Of a stretch of 64,000 bases of DNA, positions 1 through 8,298 are shown piece after piece (position 1 is the stretch's first letter; each line of letters starts with the position of its first letter). The DNA is from G965197405 sp965197405 (lineage in GTDB: Bacteria > Chloroflexota > Dehalococcoidia > Lucifugimonadales > JAGWBF01). The stretch is taken from positions 682,001 to 746,000 of the forward strand of contig OZ240206.1 in NCBI GenBank assembly GCA_965197405.1, in the 5' to 3' direction. The notes under the pieces were generated by a model. The model was not told the origin of the DNA. It did not search any database and worked only from the letters and a program-made list of their open reading frames with translations. A program made the translations under genes and the position numbers.

Positions 1-456
1 CGCGCGCTGCGCCTCCCGGTCTTTTTCACGGTCTATAATAGTCCTGCGCTTGTCATATTGTCTCTTGCCCCGTACCAGACCTAGCTCCACCTTGGCTACA
101 TGATTCTTCACGTAGAGCCTCAGTGGTACAATGGTCAGCCCCTTTTGGGTCACACTTGCTATCAGACTCGCTATCTGGTCCCTATGCAGGAGGAGCTTCC
201 GGGGCCGGACGGGGTCGTGGTTGTAGATACCGCCGGCAGCGTATAGAGCTATGTGGGCATTGACAAGCCATAGCTCGCCGTCCTGGGGCCTGGCATAGGC
301 CTCGCGTATGTTCGCGCGCCCTGCCCGTATGGATTTTATCTCCGTACCCTTGAGGACCAGCCCGGCCTCGACGCGCTCCAAGACTTCGTAATCGTGGTAC
401 GCTTTTCTGTTGACGGCTATCGGCTTGTCATTATCCGTTTTCTTTTTCGCGGGCAC
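1..456 (-). CDS. smpB: SsrA-binding protein SmpB (3' end cut by window edge)
   Basis: SmpB binds tmRNA and is needed for trans-translation, which rescues stalled ribosomes and tags the unfinished protein. The minus-strand frame reads from a GTG at 456 and is open to base 1, so only the last few residues are missing. Conserved family segments are visible: AYHDYEVLERVEAGLVLKGTEI near the N-terminus, a KSIRAGRANIREAYA segment, an internal YNHDP segment, VPLRLYVKN, and a basic tail (GKRQYDKRRTI) typical of the C-terminal helix that enters the ribosome A site. There is no ATG in frame upstream of the conserved core, so GTG is the best start. The first 26 bases overlap the 3' end of the upstream protease gene, implying co-transcription. 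Family assignment is secure. Confidence 0.95.
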   Translation of the reverse strand, partial: MPAKKKTDNDKPIAVNRKAYHDYEVLERVEAGLVLKGTEIKSIRAGRANIREAYARPQDGELWLVNAHIALYAAGGIYNHDPVRPRKLLLHRDQIASLIASVTQKGLTIVPLRLYVKNHVAKVELGLVRGKRQYDKRRTIIDREKDREAQRA

Positions 457-1663
457 TTACCTTGGCCTCCAGGATTTCAATAGCTTTGTCCAGTTGAAGG
501 TCTTCCGAGCCGTCCTCCGGCTGCGTGACCACCAGGTCGGGTTCAAGTCCGTCTCCCTCTATGAGAGTCCCCCCAGGAGTGTACCAACGCGCCGTGGTGA
601 AGTACAGTCCCGAGCCATCGTTTAGCTGGCGGAGAGTGTTAACGCTGCCTTTGCCAAAGGTTTTAACGCCAACGACGGGGGCCCTGTTGAAGTCTATCAA
701 AGCGCCCGCCAGGACTTCGCTGCCACTCGCGCTGAACTCGTTAACCAGCAATACCAAGGGTATGTCCGTTGCCAGCCCTCCCAACCTTACGGGCCACTCC
801 TTGCGCCCGCCACGGCCGTCAATTTCGGTGAGCACAGACCCGTCCTTTATGAAATGGCTCGTCACATTTACGACGGAATTCAGCAGCCCACCAGGATTAT
901 TCCGGACATCGAGGACGATCCCGCGCCCACCGAGCCTATCCACCCGCCTTAGAGCTTCGATCAACTCCTCGTTGGTGTCCTGCGTGAAGCTGGTTATTCG
1001 CAGGTGAGCGATCCGTCCTGCCAGCATCCTCATGCTAACGCTTTTTACCTCTATGACATCTCGAAGGATGCGCACGCTGACAGGGTCGCCACCGCTTTGG
1101 TGGAGGATGAGCAGGTCCACAGGCTCGCCCTTGGGGCCTCGTATGAGACTCACCGCTTCCATGAGACTGATGCCGTCTGTGCTTTCACCATCTATCTGGA
1201 GGATGATGTCTCCAGGAAGCACCCCTGCCCTGTCGGCAGGGGTATCGGGTATGGGGGCCACAATGGTAATCCGCCCATCCCTCATGGCTACCTCTGCGCC
1301 TATGCCCTCGAAGAAGCCTTTGAAATCCTGGGAGTCCATAGAGTACTGATGGGCCGTCAGGTACGACGCATAGGGGTCGTTCAGCGATTCCAGCATTCCC
1401 CTGATGGCCCCATCGCTCAGCTCGCCGGCATCCAGGGAATTGCCCTGAAAATGCTCACGCTTGAGGGTATTCCAGACCTCGAAAACTTTATTGAACTCCT
1501 CGGGGACACCATCAGGTACGGTAGCGACATCACCGGAAGGCGGTTCTGAGCCGGCGTCCCTATTCTGTCGGCTCAGCTGGAAGCTCCAACTGCCTATGGC
1601 AATGGCGAGAGCCAAAATGGCTACGAGAAGAATGGGAGAGATGCTATTCCTAAGCTTACGCAA
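431..1663 (-). CDS. ctpA: Carboxyl-terminal processing protease (S41 family, CtpA-like)
   Basis: This is a membrane-anchored S41 serine protease, a class that trims or degrades proteins from their C-terminus outside the cytoplasm. The 410-residue product has one N-terminal membrane segment (about residues 10-27), a PDZ domain (about 115-195, with the DTPADRAGVLPGD and GDIILQIDG strands), and the catalytic core with LDVRNNPGG near 251, SASGSE near 311-316 (nucleophile serine) and TFGKG near 335-339 (catalytic lysine). Size and domain order are those of CtpA/CtpB enzymes. It ends inside the start of smpB, so the two are probably translated from one message. Its substrate cannot be read from the sequence. 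Confidence 0.93.
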   Translation of the reverse strand: MRKLRNSISPILLVAILALAIAIGSWSFQLSRQNRDAGSEPPSGDVATVPDGVPEEFNKVFEVWNTLKREHFQGNSLDAGELSDGAIRGMLESLNDPYASYLTAHQYSMDSQDFKGFFEGIGAEVAMRDGRITIVAPIPDTPADRAGVLPGDIILQIDGESTDGISLMEAVSLIRGPKGEPVDLLILHQSGGDPVSVRILRDVIEVKSVSMRMLAGRIAHLRITSFTQDTNEELIEALRRVDRLGGRGIVLDVRNNPGGLLNSVVNVTSHFIKDGSVLTEIDGRGGRKEWPVRLGGLATDIPLVLLVNEFSASGSEVLAGALIDFNRAPVVGVKTFGKGSVNTLRQLNDGSGLYFTTARWYTPGGTLIEGDGLEPDLVVTQPEDGSEDLQLDKAIEILEAKVSAREKENG

Positions 1664-1672
1664 CGACAGACC

Positions 1673-2314
1673 CTACCTGATCATGCGTCGTACAGCCTCA
1701 ATCAAGTCCGATACCAGCTCATCACTAAAATCGTTGTGACTGAACCCGTGGACGATAGCGTTTCTGTATTCCTGTATGCTGGTCAAATTATGATATTCGT
1801 CCCTGGAAATGACGCCCTGAAAAATCGCCTGGTCTAGGACATAGCCAGCCGTGGTGATACCCGTACTCGATACTCCCTGTGCTGCAATCAATACCCTGAT
1901 TGCAGCCTCACAAGCCGACCAAGCAAGTAAAAGAGCGGCTTCGGAAAGGCCCGATCCAAGGGCCTTCTCAGCTTCCTCAATCCGCCGGAGGATGTTTTCA
2001 CGCTCGAACAAACGCGCGCCTTCGGGCGAATCCAGCTTCTCCGGCTCGGCCACCAGAAGCAGTTCGAAGGTCCACCCGGGCTTCGAGTCAATGGTTCTTG
2101 CCAATTCGATTATCTCAGGACTTGCAGCCAGTGAAGACCGGGACTTGACCTCTATCACTTTCACCTCGTTGTCTTTCCGAACGATCAAGTCCGCGTGGAA
2201 GCCCGGCATGAAGTCGAGTGGAGCCTCCACAGAGACCTCGTAGCCCTTGCTTCGATACTCCTCCGCCGTTCTGCGAGCGAGGAGGTATTCGGCGCTCGTT
2301 GCCTCTCCTACCAA
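1673..2314 (-). CDS. AHJR-like restriction-endonuclease-fold protein with C-terminal HEPN-like region
   Basis: The 213-residue protein has an N-terminal nuclease-like half (about residues 1-85) with ADLIV followed by KVIEVKSR, matching the D...ExK signature of PD-(D/E)XK enzymes. The C-terminal half (about 110-213) is helical and contains YRNAIVHG, an RxxxxH motif typical of HEPN RNases. The combination suggests a nucleic-acid-cleaving protein with a possible toxin or defence role, but no partner toxin or antitoxin is recognised. It overlaps by 7 bases the downstream end of the RusA-like gene at 2308-2676 and is probably co-transcribed with it. Function is inferred from motifs only. Confidence 0.6.
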   Translation of the reverse strand: MVGEATSAEYLLARRTAEEYRSKGYEVSVEAPLDFMPGFHADLIVRKDNEVKVIEVKSRSSLAASPEIIELARTIDSKPGWTFELLLVAEPEKLDSPEGARLFERENILRRIEEAEKALGSGLSEAALLLAWSACEAAIRVLIAAQGVSSTGITTAGYVLDQAIFQGVISRDEYHNLTSIQEYRNAIVHGFSHNDFSDELVSDLIEAVRRMIR

Positions 2315-2676
2315 AATATCACCTCCCGGTCCAGAGCGTTGGCCACGGAGATATGGAGGACCTGCTTTGAATCGCGCAGGTATTCAACCAAGTCCGGTGA
2401 TGGGTTCTGGATCAGTAAGTCGTCATTCAGGTCCCTCTTGCGGCAAAGTAAATCGGATACTTGGGAATCGTCGGAATAGACCAGTCCCTTCAACGCGTCC
2501 AGAATTGGCTTTGGCATATTATCAACATCAAGTGCCGCGCCGTCAAAAAAGCAAGTTATGGTGACCATAACTGCTCCGGTAACGGGCAGGCCCGTATCCC
2601 AACACTGCTTGGCGGCACTCTGCACGTCCTCCGTCCACCTCTTTACTAGCCGTTTTCGGCGAGCTTGTTGGGACAC
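2308..2676 (-). CDS. RusA-like crossover junction endodeoxyribonuclease family protein
   Basis: The product resembles RusA-type Holliday-junction resolvases: the core DVDNMPKPILDALKGLVYSDD contains the acidic residues that bind metal in this family, and the size (about 122 residues) fits. In-frame codons upstream of the GTG at 2676 still encode family-like sequence (PFEFVVRGPPVSQQAR), but there is no ATG, GTG or TTG before the preceding stop. Either translation starts at the GTG shown, or the natural start has been lost, or a rare start is used. It lies directly upstream of the nuclease/HEPN gene with a short overlap. RusA genes are usually phage or mobile-element genes, so this pair may be a small acquired module. 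Confidence 0.6.
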   Translation of the reverse strand: MSQQARRKRLVKRWTEDVQSAAKQCWDTGLPVTGAVMVTITCFFDGAALDVDNMPKPILDALKGLVYSDDSQVSDLLCRKRDLNDDLLIQNPSPDLVEYLRDSKQVLHISVANALDREVIFW

Positions 2677-2933
2677 GGGAGGGCCACGTACGACAAATTC
2701 AAATGGTATCGGCGCTAATAGCCCCTATATACAAATATATCATACATTCCCGGTATTTAGCCGGTATTCAGGATGAGACGGCGCTACGGGGGGTTATGGG
2801 AGTCCGGGGCGGGCTTAAGCCCAGGTCAAAGCTGACGGGTCAGAGGACATGGATGCAGCGTAGGGGTCAATGATGGGGTCGGAGGCGGCGCCTCCGACCC
2901 CATCATCAGGGCAGCCCGAGGGAGGGCGCCGCC

Positions 2934-3977
2934 CTATTTATGTATACCTACAAGCTTTCCGGTGACGATTAAGCGGTGGTCGTACACCAGCTTGGGCACG
3001 CATACCACCAGGTGGATATTGGGGTCTCCGACATCGTATAGCTGCATGTCGTTCTGATGCACCACTTTGGTCTCGGTTATCTGGTAGAGATAGGATGTCT
3101 TGCCATTCTCTACGATGGCATAAACCTCCTGCCCTTGCCTCAAGAGGTCGGGAATCTGGGGGAGGTTGTAGAACACATTCCCCTCACCGGCTATGGGACT
3201 CTCCAGATGGCCGAAGAACCAGCCGCTGCCGCCCTCTCCCGGATTGGCCGACTGGGGTATGTGCCCCACCAGATTCTTGGGCGTCTCGTAGGCCCTGCTG
3301 TCTCCCAGGTCCAGTACCTGGAGTCCGGCTACCTCGGAGTCAACTCCGATGGATGGCACGATGATGCGGGTGGGCGCGGATAGGGTCCCCAATGGCGCTA
3401 CCAGGCTGGTGTCTATGGGCTTGAATCCCTGGATAAGAGATGACTCGGCATAGGAGGCCGGCTCATACTCCAGAGGGTTATTCCAGTAGGTAGCCTTGAT
3501 AGCCTCTCCTGGGTAAAGCTGCTGGCCCGCTATGGCGGAAGGGGATACTTGAGACGACGGGTCCTGGCTCAGGGGCAACATGAGCGATTGACTGCCCGGT
3601 TCCACTCTAGGGACTGCCTGCGGCTGGCCCAGGGAAGGAGAACTCTCCTCCGATATGGGTTGGAAGGCCTCGCCCAACGTGGCGCGGATCGTTTGAAGCT
3701 CGGCGGAAGGGGCTACATAAAGCTCCGTAGCCCCTTGAGATGTCACGACCGGTCCGGAGAATGTGGTCGCTGCCCCTTCACCGATGGTCTGAGGGACCAC
3801 TGGGACCACGTATTCTAGCTCACCCAGGCCGGACCGAGCGACCTGGGCATAGACAAGGTAGGTGATTCCGGCGGTGAGTAGAATCCCGCCTGTGATGAGC
3901 AGAAGGATTCCAGAGGCTCGGAAGAGCCGTTGCTGCAACCGGGACCGCAGCAGTAGATAGTCGTAGCCTACTTCCAT
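2934..3977 (-). CDS. Sortase family protein with long extracytoplasmic linker
   Basis: Sortases are membrane-anchored cysteine transpeptidases that attach proteins to the cell surface or to each other. The 347-residue product has an N-terminal membrane segment (about 22-45), a low-complexity Pro/Ser-rich linker (about 50-200) and a C-terminal sortase domain. The catalytic triad is visible: His257 in FFGHLES, Cys326 in LVVCVPK and Arg335 in YDHRLIV. The linker is longer than in most sortases. No LPXTG-type substrate gene is adjacent; it stands alone between the RusA-like gene and the zinc-ribbon gene. About 250 bases upstream of the RusA-like gene and downstream of this one (2677-2933) show no gene. 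Confidence 0.88.
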   Translation of the reverse strand: MEVGYDYLLLRSRLQQRLFRASGILLLITGGILLTAGITYLVYAQVARSGLGELEYVVPVVPQTIGEGAATTFSGPVVTSQGATELYVAPSAELQTIRATLGEAFQPISEESSPSLGQPQAVPRVEPGSQSLMLPLSQDPSSQVSPSAIAGQQLYPGEAIKATYWNNPLEYEPASYAESSLIQGFKPIDTSLVAPLGTLSAPTRIIVPSIGVDSEVAGLQVLDLGDSRAYETPKNLVGHIPQSANPGEGGSGWFFGHLESPIAGEGNVFYNLPQIPDLLRQGQEVYAIVENGKTSYLYQITETKVVHQNDMQLYDVGDPNIHLVVCVPKLVYDHRLIVTGKLVGIHK

Positions 3978-4125
3978 GTTGCTTTCCTCTATCGGGAATA
4001 GGGGCGCCTACCAGAGGAGCCAGTTTTCAGGGACCGCCGTCATTTCAGTTTGTGGCGCTCCGACACCTCTCCATACGAAGTAAAAGGGGATGACTCGGCG
4101 CTGCACAACCGGAGCTTTAGAAGAG

Positions 4126-4338
4126 CTAGCGTATGCGTGGAGAGTGCATTGCTCCGTCGCTTATGGGCTCGTTGAGATATATATCACCATTCCTGATTTT
4201 AATGTTAAACCCACAGCCCGGATTGGTACACACCCACGCCTTGTAGTGTACCGCGGCTCCTTGGCTTCCGTAATCGGAGAGTGGGAGCAACTGACCTATA
4301 CCACACCCCAGGCACTTAGGGATTACCCGGTCTTCCAC
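4126..4338 (-). CDS. Small zinc-ribbon protein
   Basis: About 70 residues with two CxxC-type knuckles, CLGCG near the N-terminus and CTNPGCG in the middle, so a zinc ribbon is likely. The segment YKAWVCTNPGCGFNIKIRNG looks conserved. I chose the GTG at 4338 because a strong ribosome binding site (GGGGGAGG) lies 5 bases upstream. A longer frame from a GTG at 4377 would begin inside the proposed promoter. The gene lies downstream of rpoD in the same direction. No specific function can be assigned. Confidence 0.6.
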   Translation of the reverse strand: MEDRVIPKCLGCGIGQLLPLSDYGSQGAAVHYKAWVCTNPGCGFNIKIRNGDIYLNEPISDGAMHSPRIR

Positions 4339-4367
4339 AGAAACCTCCCCCGAATCAGGATGCGGGC

Positions 4368-4397
4368 AGTGTATCACCCCCTGTCAAGTTTTTACAA
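4368..4397 (-). promoter_or_regulatory. Candidate sigma-70 promoter for the zinc-ribbon gene
   Basis: On the minus strand TTGTAA (4397-4392) is followed after 18 bases by TACACT (4373-4368), which is preceded by TGA to give an extended -10 (TGATACACT). A transcript would start about 25 bases before the GTG at 4338. Pattern-based only. Confidence 0.4.
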
Positions 4398-4490
4398 GGC
4401 TTGCCAGCGAGCTATTTTACGGATTCGTCCCACTTCAGCCTCGAAAGTAGTGTTCGTGAACCTGAGACCACCGGATGTCCCTCCACCGGC

Positions 4491-6056
4491 TTATTCCATA
4501 AAGTCTCGGAGCTTCCGAGAGCGCGTGGGGTGGCGCAATTTTCTCAGGGCCTTGGCCTCGATTTGGCGTATTCGCTCGCGCGTTACCCCGAACTCCCTCC
4601 CGACCTCTTCCAGGGTCCGGCTGCGCCCGTCCTCTAACCCGAATCTGAGCTGGAGCACCCGGCTCTCCCTGTCTGTGAGGGTATCCAGCACATCCTGTAT
4701 CTGCTCCTTGAGCAGCTGGAATGAGGCGGCGTCGGCGGGGGCCGGGGCGCTCCGGTCCTCTATGAAGTCCCCCAGATGGCTGTCCTCCTCTTCTCCTATT
4801 GGAGTTTCCAGGGATACGGGTTCCTGTGAAATCTTGAGTATCTCTTCTACTTTCTCGGGGTTCACTTCCATTGCGCTGCCGATCTCTTCAGGGGTGGGCT
4901 CCCTGCCGTACTCCTGGAGCAGGCGGCGGTGCTGGCGCATCAGCTTGTTTATAGTCTCCACCATATGCACGGGTATGCGTATTGTGCGGGCCTGGTCGGC
5001 AATAGCTCTGGTGATGGCCTGCCGTATCCACCAGGTGGCGTAAGTGCTGAACTTGTAGCCTTTGCGGTAGTCGAACTTCTCCACAGCCCTGATCAGTCCA
5101 ATGTTCCCCTCCTGGATCAGGTCCAGCAGGGCCATGCCTCTGCCGATGTATTTCTTGGCGACGCTGACCACCAGTCTCAGGTTGGCTTCGGTCAGGTGCC
5201 CCTGGGCACGCAGGCCCTCCGCCTTGATTCGCTCGAAGTAGCGGTGGGACAAGGTTTCCATGGACTGGAGCTTGAAGTAGCAGTCGGCCGTATCCACCAT
5301 CTCGGCTAGCTCCTTCAGGGTGCAGTCCTCCAGCACGTCTACCACGTCTGTGGGCAGGACCCAGCTATCGAGGAAGAGTTGGACTATCCTTTTCTCCACG
5401 TCCGGATGTTCCATGTTCAAATCTTCGGCGATATTGGATACCAGGTCCGGACTGATCTCTACGTCTATGGCAGTCCTGAGCTTGGGATGGTCGGTAATCT
5501 GAGAAAGGGTCAGATTGCGGGAGAGGCCAAGATTCCCCCCCAGGGAGTCAACCAGTGAATCGCTCTGGCCGAGGCGCCGTAGAAGAAGGCGGCAAATTTC
5601 CCAGGCTTTGGGGGGCCTGCCCTCGGCTTCCTTCAGCCCTCTTTCCAGCTTTTCGACGTGCCTGCCGCCCTCCATCTTGCGGGCCAGCACCCTCTCATCT
5701 TTGGAGGTAAGGAGGTGCACCCGGCCTATCTCTCGCAGGTACATCCTCACGGGGTCGTCGAGGACTTCCGTCCCCTCCACTTCCGGCTCCCATTCCGGTT
5801 CCTCGGACTCGACGGCCGGCTCTCCGGCCTCGGCGCCGGGCCACTGGGCCGCCGGGGGTGGTTCCTCCCACGCTTCCGCCGGACGCTCTACGGCAACTGA
5901 CGTGGGCTCGCCGGGGATGTCCGTGCTGACCGCCGCAGCGTCCACGCCCCCAACCGCGCTAAGGAGCTCCTCCTTCACCACGTTGTCCCCGTCCCCGTTG
6001 ACAGTTTCAAGGAACTCTTCGGGATTATCCGGTCTGCCCCGCCTTCGTTTCATCAT
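4491..6056 (-). CDS. rpoD: RNA polymerase primary sigma factor (sigma-70, RpoD)
   Basis: This is the housekeeping sigma factor that directs RNA polymerase to -10/-35 promoters. The 521-residue product has an acidic, low-complexity N-terminal part, region 1.2 (DDPVRMYLREIG near residue 100), region 2 with the DLIQEGNIGLIRAVEKFDYR and FSTYATWWIRQAI segments that bind the -10 element, region 3, and region 4 at the C-terminus (TLEEVGREFGVTRERIRQIE), the -35 binding helix-turn-helix. It follows dnaG on the same strand with a 42-base gap, the conserved dnaG-rpoD arrangement. TTGACA/TATAAT-like promoters elsewhere in the window fit this factor. Confidence 0.97.
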   Translation of the reverse strand: MMKRRRGRPDNPEEFLETVNGDGDNVVKEELLSAVGGVDAAAVSTDIPGEPTSVAVERPAEAWEEPPPAAQWPGAEAGEPAVESEEPEWEPEVEGTEVLDDPVRMYLREIGRVHLLTSKDERVLARKMEGGRHVEKLERGLKEAEGRPPKAWEICRLLLRRLGQSDSLVDSLGGNLGLSRNLTLSQITDHPKLRTAIDVEISPDLVSNIAEDLNMEHPDVEKRIVQLFLDSWVLPTDVVDVLEDCTLKELAEMVDTADCYFKLQSMETLSHRYFERIKAEGLRAQGHLTEANLRLVVSVAKKYIGRGMALLDLIQEGNIGLIRAVEKFDYRKGYKFSTYATWWIRQAITRAIADQARTIRIPVHMVETINKLMRQHRRLLQEYGREPTPEEIGSAMEVNPEKVEEILKISQEPVSLETPIGEEEDSHLGDFIEDRSAPAPADAASFQLLKEQIQDVLDTLTDRESRVLQLRFGLEDGRSRTLEEVGREFGVTRERIRQIEAKALRKLRHPTRSRKLRDFME

Positions 6057-6098
6057 CGCGTCACCTTCCTTATGCAGGCTGGGTGTAGAGTCTCTGCG

Positions 6099-8066
6099 CT
6101 AGCCTCTAAAAATCTCATTCAATCTCTCGTTGACCTGTATTATTTTCTGCTCCTGCTCTTCGCGCTCCTCGTCCGTGGCTTGAGAGAGCCGCATCTCCTC
6201 CTCTACGTTGAGGTCTCGGAGATAGCGCTCCTCCAGACGCCGGACACAATACTTGAGGTCTGTCTCTCGCTGTTTGCGGTCCGAAGGGGGTAACGCCTTG
6301 GCAAGCAGGCGCTCGAGGTGCTCTGTTAGCTCCTCATCCAGGGCGTCCTTCAGGCTATCTAGTGTGGAACATTCCATCCAATTTGTAAATACCTCACGGT
6401 TCTCCACCTGCCGGAAGTATTCCAGACGGAGTCCGGCGGCAGCTTTTTCACCCCCATCGGATATATTGCCGGATGTATTGGACGTATTAGCCTCCAACTC
6501 GTCGCGGCGACCGCTTTGAGGCGGCGGGGGCCGCCGGGCCTGTAGGGACCGGAGGTCCTGAAGAATGAGAGCAAGACAATACTCCTCCAGCGGGTCGTGG
6601 TCGAGCCTGCCGAATGGCGTTGTGGCAGCCGCCTGTCCCTGTGCGCCTCCTGGATACGAGCGGCGGTCCCGCCCTGGGCCAGGGCTGGCAGGCCCGCTCA
6701 TGTACCCGGCCCCTCCCGGCCTGGGACGGCCCAAGCTGGCCTGAAGGGTTACTTCGCTCACGCCAAGGAGAGCGGCAAGGCGCTGGAAGTAATGGTCCTG
6801 CTGGAATGGGTCCGGGGTGGCTGCTATCAAAGGGAAAAGCAACTCTGCGAGCTTGGCTTTACCCCGGGGGGTGGTCGAGTCCAGACGCGTGGAGAGGGTT
6901 GTGAACAGATAGTCCATCAGGGGCACGGCGTTGGTCGTGAGGTTGGCCCATTCATCGGGACTCTCCAGGACTATCTCATCGGGGTCCTTCCCATCCGGTA
7001 GAGGGGCCACCTTGATGGACGGGGCCTCGGGGGACTCGTAGAGGGTAGCGCCCGGAGCACGGCCAACGGAGGACTTCTGGAACACATTCCAGGAAGATTC
7101 AAGGCTCCTCAGAGTGGCCTCCTGGCCCGCGGCGTCCGGGTCCAGGGCGAGGACGACTTCCCCGGGAGTCGCAGAGCCCGGCCTGCGGACCAGTCTTCGC
7201 ACCAGGGACACCTGCTGCTGGGTGAGGGCGGTGCCCATAGAGGCAACGACGTTGGAGAACCCGCCCTGATGGGCTACGATGGCGTCCATGTAGCCTTCCA
7301 CGATGACGACGCCCTTCTCCCGTACAGAGTCTTTGGCCAGGTGCAGCGCGTAGAGTATGTGCCCCTTGTCGAAGATGGGACTCCTGGGAGTGTTGAGGTA
7401 CTTGGGATTGGAGTCGTCTAACGTCCTACCCCCAAAGCCGGCGAGCCGGCCTTCTGCGTCGCGTATGGGGACCATGAGACGCGACCGGAACATATCCCGG
7501 TATCCGCGCTCCTGGTTCCAGGTTATCACACCCGCCAGGGCCAGTTGCTCCAACATATACTCTTTAGATGTCAGATAGTCCTTCAGGGATGCGCCACCGG
7601 ACGGGCTGAGGCCAAGCTGAAATTTATTGATTGTATCCCGTGTTAGGCCTCGCTTCTCAAGGTAAGCCCTGGCACTGGTGCCCTGCCTATCCGATAATAG
7701 AAGCTGGGAGAAGAACTCGCCGGCAGCCTCATTTATACGATAGAGGACGTCATCCTTGTCTCTCTGGCGGCTTCTCTGGGCCAAGACCACCCCGGCTTGC
7801 TGCGCCAACCGCTTCAGAGCCTCTCCAAAGTCCAGGTTGTCTATCCGCATGACGAATGAGAACACGTCGCCGCCGGTGGCGCAGGCGCCGAAACACCGCC
7901 AGCTCTGGCGTTCGGGAAAGACGTAGAAGGAAGGCGTCTTCTCGGTATGAAACGGGCAGACGGCCTTGTAGCTCCTGCCGGAGCGCTGCAACTGCGCGTA
8001 CTGGGATACTACGTCCAGGATGTCCAGGCGGCTCTTTATTTCGTCTACTTCGGCCATAATCTTCAT
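6099..8066 (-). CDS. dnaG: DNA primase DnaG
   Basis: DnaG makes the RNA primers for chromosome replication. The 655-residue product has the N-terminal zinc-binding domain (Cys37, His40, Cys58, Cys62), the TOPRIM catalytic core (VVIVEGYMDAIVAHQ and ALDPDAAGQEA, holding the metal-binding acidic residues) and a C-terminal helical region expected to bind the helicase. The zinc site is unusual: the second pair is CFGAC (CxxxC) rather than the common CFGCG (CxxC). Translation may begin at Met1 (ATGAAGATT) or at Met4 (ATGGCCGAAG); the latter matches the usual N-terminus more closely. It is the first gene of the dnaG-rpoD pair. Confidence 0.96.
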   Translation of the reverse strand: MKIMAEVDEIKSRLDILDVVSQYAQLQRSGRSYKAVCPFHTEKTPSFYVFPERQSWRCFGACATGGDVFSFVMRIDNLDFGEALKRLAQQAGVVLAQRSRQRDKDDVLYRINEAAGEFFSQLLLSDRQGTSARAYLEKRGLTRDTINKFQLGLSPSGGASLKDYLTSKEYMLEQLALAGVITWNQERGYRDMFRSRLMVPIRDAEGRLAGFGGRTLDDSNPKYLNTPRSPIFDKGHILYALHLAKDSVREKGVVIVEGYMDAIVAHQGGFSNVVASMGTALTQQQVSLVRRLVRRPGSATPGEVVLALDPDAAGQEATLRSLESSWNVFQKSSVGRAPGATLYESPEAPSIKVAPLPDGKDPDEIVLESPDEWANLTTNAVPLMDYLFTTLSTRLDSTTPRGKAKLAELLFPLIAATPDPFQQDHYFQRLAALLGVSEVTLQASLGRPRPGGAGYMSGPASPGPGRDRRSYPGGAQGQAAATTPFGRLDHDPLEEYCLALILQDLRSLQARRPPPPQSGRRDELEANTSNTSGNISDGGEKAAAGLRLEYFRQVENREVFTNWMECSTLDSLKDALDEELTEHLERLLAKALPPSDRKQRETDLKYCVRRLEERYLRDLNVEEEMRLSQATDEEREEQEQKIIQVNERLNEIFRG

Positions 8067-8138
8067 ACCGGGGCTGCGATTTGGTGCATTTATATTCTAA
8101 CACTGTTGGCGAACAGTTTCTAACGGGTCATTATCTCA

Positions 8139-8293
8139 GGGCCTTTCAATTGTCACCTCGAGCGGAGCGGGGGGTCTAATGTCCTTGCCTTCTTAGGCGT
8201 GCTGCTATCCAAGCATTTCAGATTCCTCGCTGCGCTCGGAATGACACGCGGCGGGGGCCTGTATTCACCTGGCGTCGAGAATTGAAAGACCCG
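8139..8293. repeat. Dispersed inverted-repeat element, family A, copy 1
   Basis: A roughly 155-bp element bounded by CCTTTCAATT and its complement AATTGAAAG. Internal arms are GTCACC-CGAGCGGAGCG and CGCTGCGCTCGGAATGACAC, so the RNA from either strand can fold into a long hairpin. Near-identical copies lie at 41626-41780 and 53835-53985. It occupies most of the gap between the MFS gene and dnaG; nothing else is visible there. Confidence 0.85.
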
Positions 8294-8298
8294 GGTCA

